From the NCBI GenBank assembly GCA_030829145.1, contig JAURBE010000011.1:1-32001 (forward strand): DNA of 32,001 bases, read 5' to 3'. The position numbers and the translations under genes are program-made. Positions within the stretch are counted from its first letter, which is position 1. Each line of letters starts with the position of its first letter. The notes under the pieces were generated by a model that saw nothing but the letters and a program-made list of their open reading frames with translations, did no database searches and was not told the DNA's origin. This document shows positions 31,961 through 32,001 of this stretch, piece after piece. The DNA comes from Verrucomicrobiota bacterium (GTDB taxonomy: Bacteria; Verrucomicrobiota; Verrucomicrobiia; Opitutales; Coraliomargaritaceae).

Positions 31961-32001
31961 ATGAGCAGCCCATCCGATCGCTACGCCCAACGAGGCGTCT
32001 C
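31961..32001 (+). CDS. purM: Start of a probable phosphoribosylformylglycinamidine cyclo-ligase (partial)
   Basis: The window ends 13 complete codons into this frame, MSSPSDRYAQRGV, with a serine codon next. The RYxxRGVS opening is the start of PurM-type enzymes of the Bacteroidetes and Verrucomicrobiota kind, whose sequences usually continue with an (A/S)K-rich stretch. PurM closes the imidazole ring of AIR in purine synthesis. The evidence is only these few residues, so the call is tentative. Sequence beyond the window would settle it. Confidence 0.5.
   Translation, partial: MSSPSDRYAQRGV

Noticed and set aside
1-32001. tRNA or rRNA genes
   Set aside because: No cloverleaf-like stretch or rRNA-like sequence was found in any intergenic region on reading; a covariance-model scan was not possible.

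Overview
The window is a housekeeping stretch of a bacterial chromosome of moderate GC content. The gene set best fits a Verrucomicrobiota member of the Opitutae/Puniceicoccales kind (Coraliomargarita- or Lentimonas-like). The clues are a PPi-type phosphofructokinase, a short UvrC, a type II pseudopilin-like protein, tyrA-aroA and cmk-plsC neighbourhoods, a partial gene start resembling a Bacteroidetes/Verrucomicrobia-type purM, and start codons that almost never carry a Shine-Dalgarno sequence. The placement rests on recognised protein families, not on a marker gene or a search.

Layout. Positions 1-354 hold a direct repeat that duplicates the 3' end of an enoyl-reductase-like dehydrogenase gene together with a palindrome beyond it. 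The dehydrogenase (minus) diverges from an M3 oligopeptidase (plus). Next come NudC and a DEDDh exonuclease (minus), a VapBC toxin-antitoxin pair (plus, probably leaderless), and a CPBP membrane protease and a dimeric-type dUTPase (minus). At 7.1-12.9 kb on the plus strand lie a SNF2 helicase with an overlapping SWIM zinc-finger partner, a basic RGG-repeat protein, and murA. A gap with three copies of a short palindromic repeat and a strong bidirectional terminator separates murA from a minus-strand set: pfp, purB, holA, cinA. uvrC (plus) diverges from cinA and converges, across a second terminator, on a pseudopilin gene.

From 21.2 to 23.4 kb (minus) are two tiny membrane-protein ORFs and a 583-residue membrane-anchored protein with five internal repeats of about 67 residues and a degenerate formylglycine-generating-enzyme (FGE)-like domain. 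This last protein is the least explained gene here. tyrA and aroA follow on plus, then rsmE and a DEAD-box helicase on minus. A gap of about 540 bases holds a broken aldo/keto reductase gene. The window closes on plus with gluQ, an MscS channel, cmk, plsC and the first codons of a probable purM.

Most genes serve core functions: peptidoglycan precursor synthesis (murA), shikimate and aromatic synthesis (aroA, tyrA), purine synthesis (purB, purM), glycolysis (pfp), replication and repair (holA, uvrC), nucleotide hygiene (nudC, dUTPase, cinA), rRNA/tRNA modification (rsmE, gluQ) and lipid synthesis (plsC). No tRNA, rRNA, intact insertion sequence, prophage or CRISPR array was seen.
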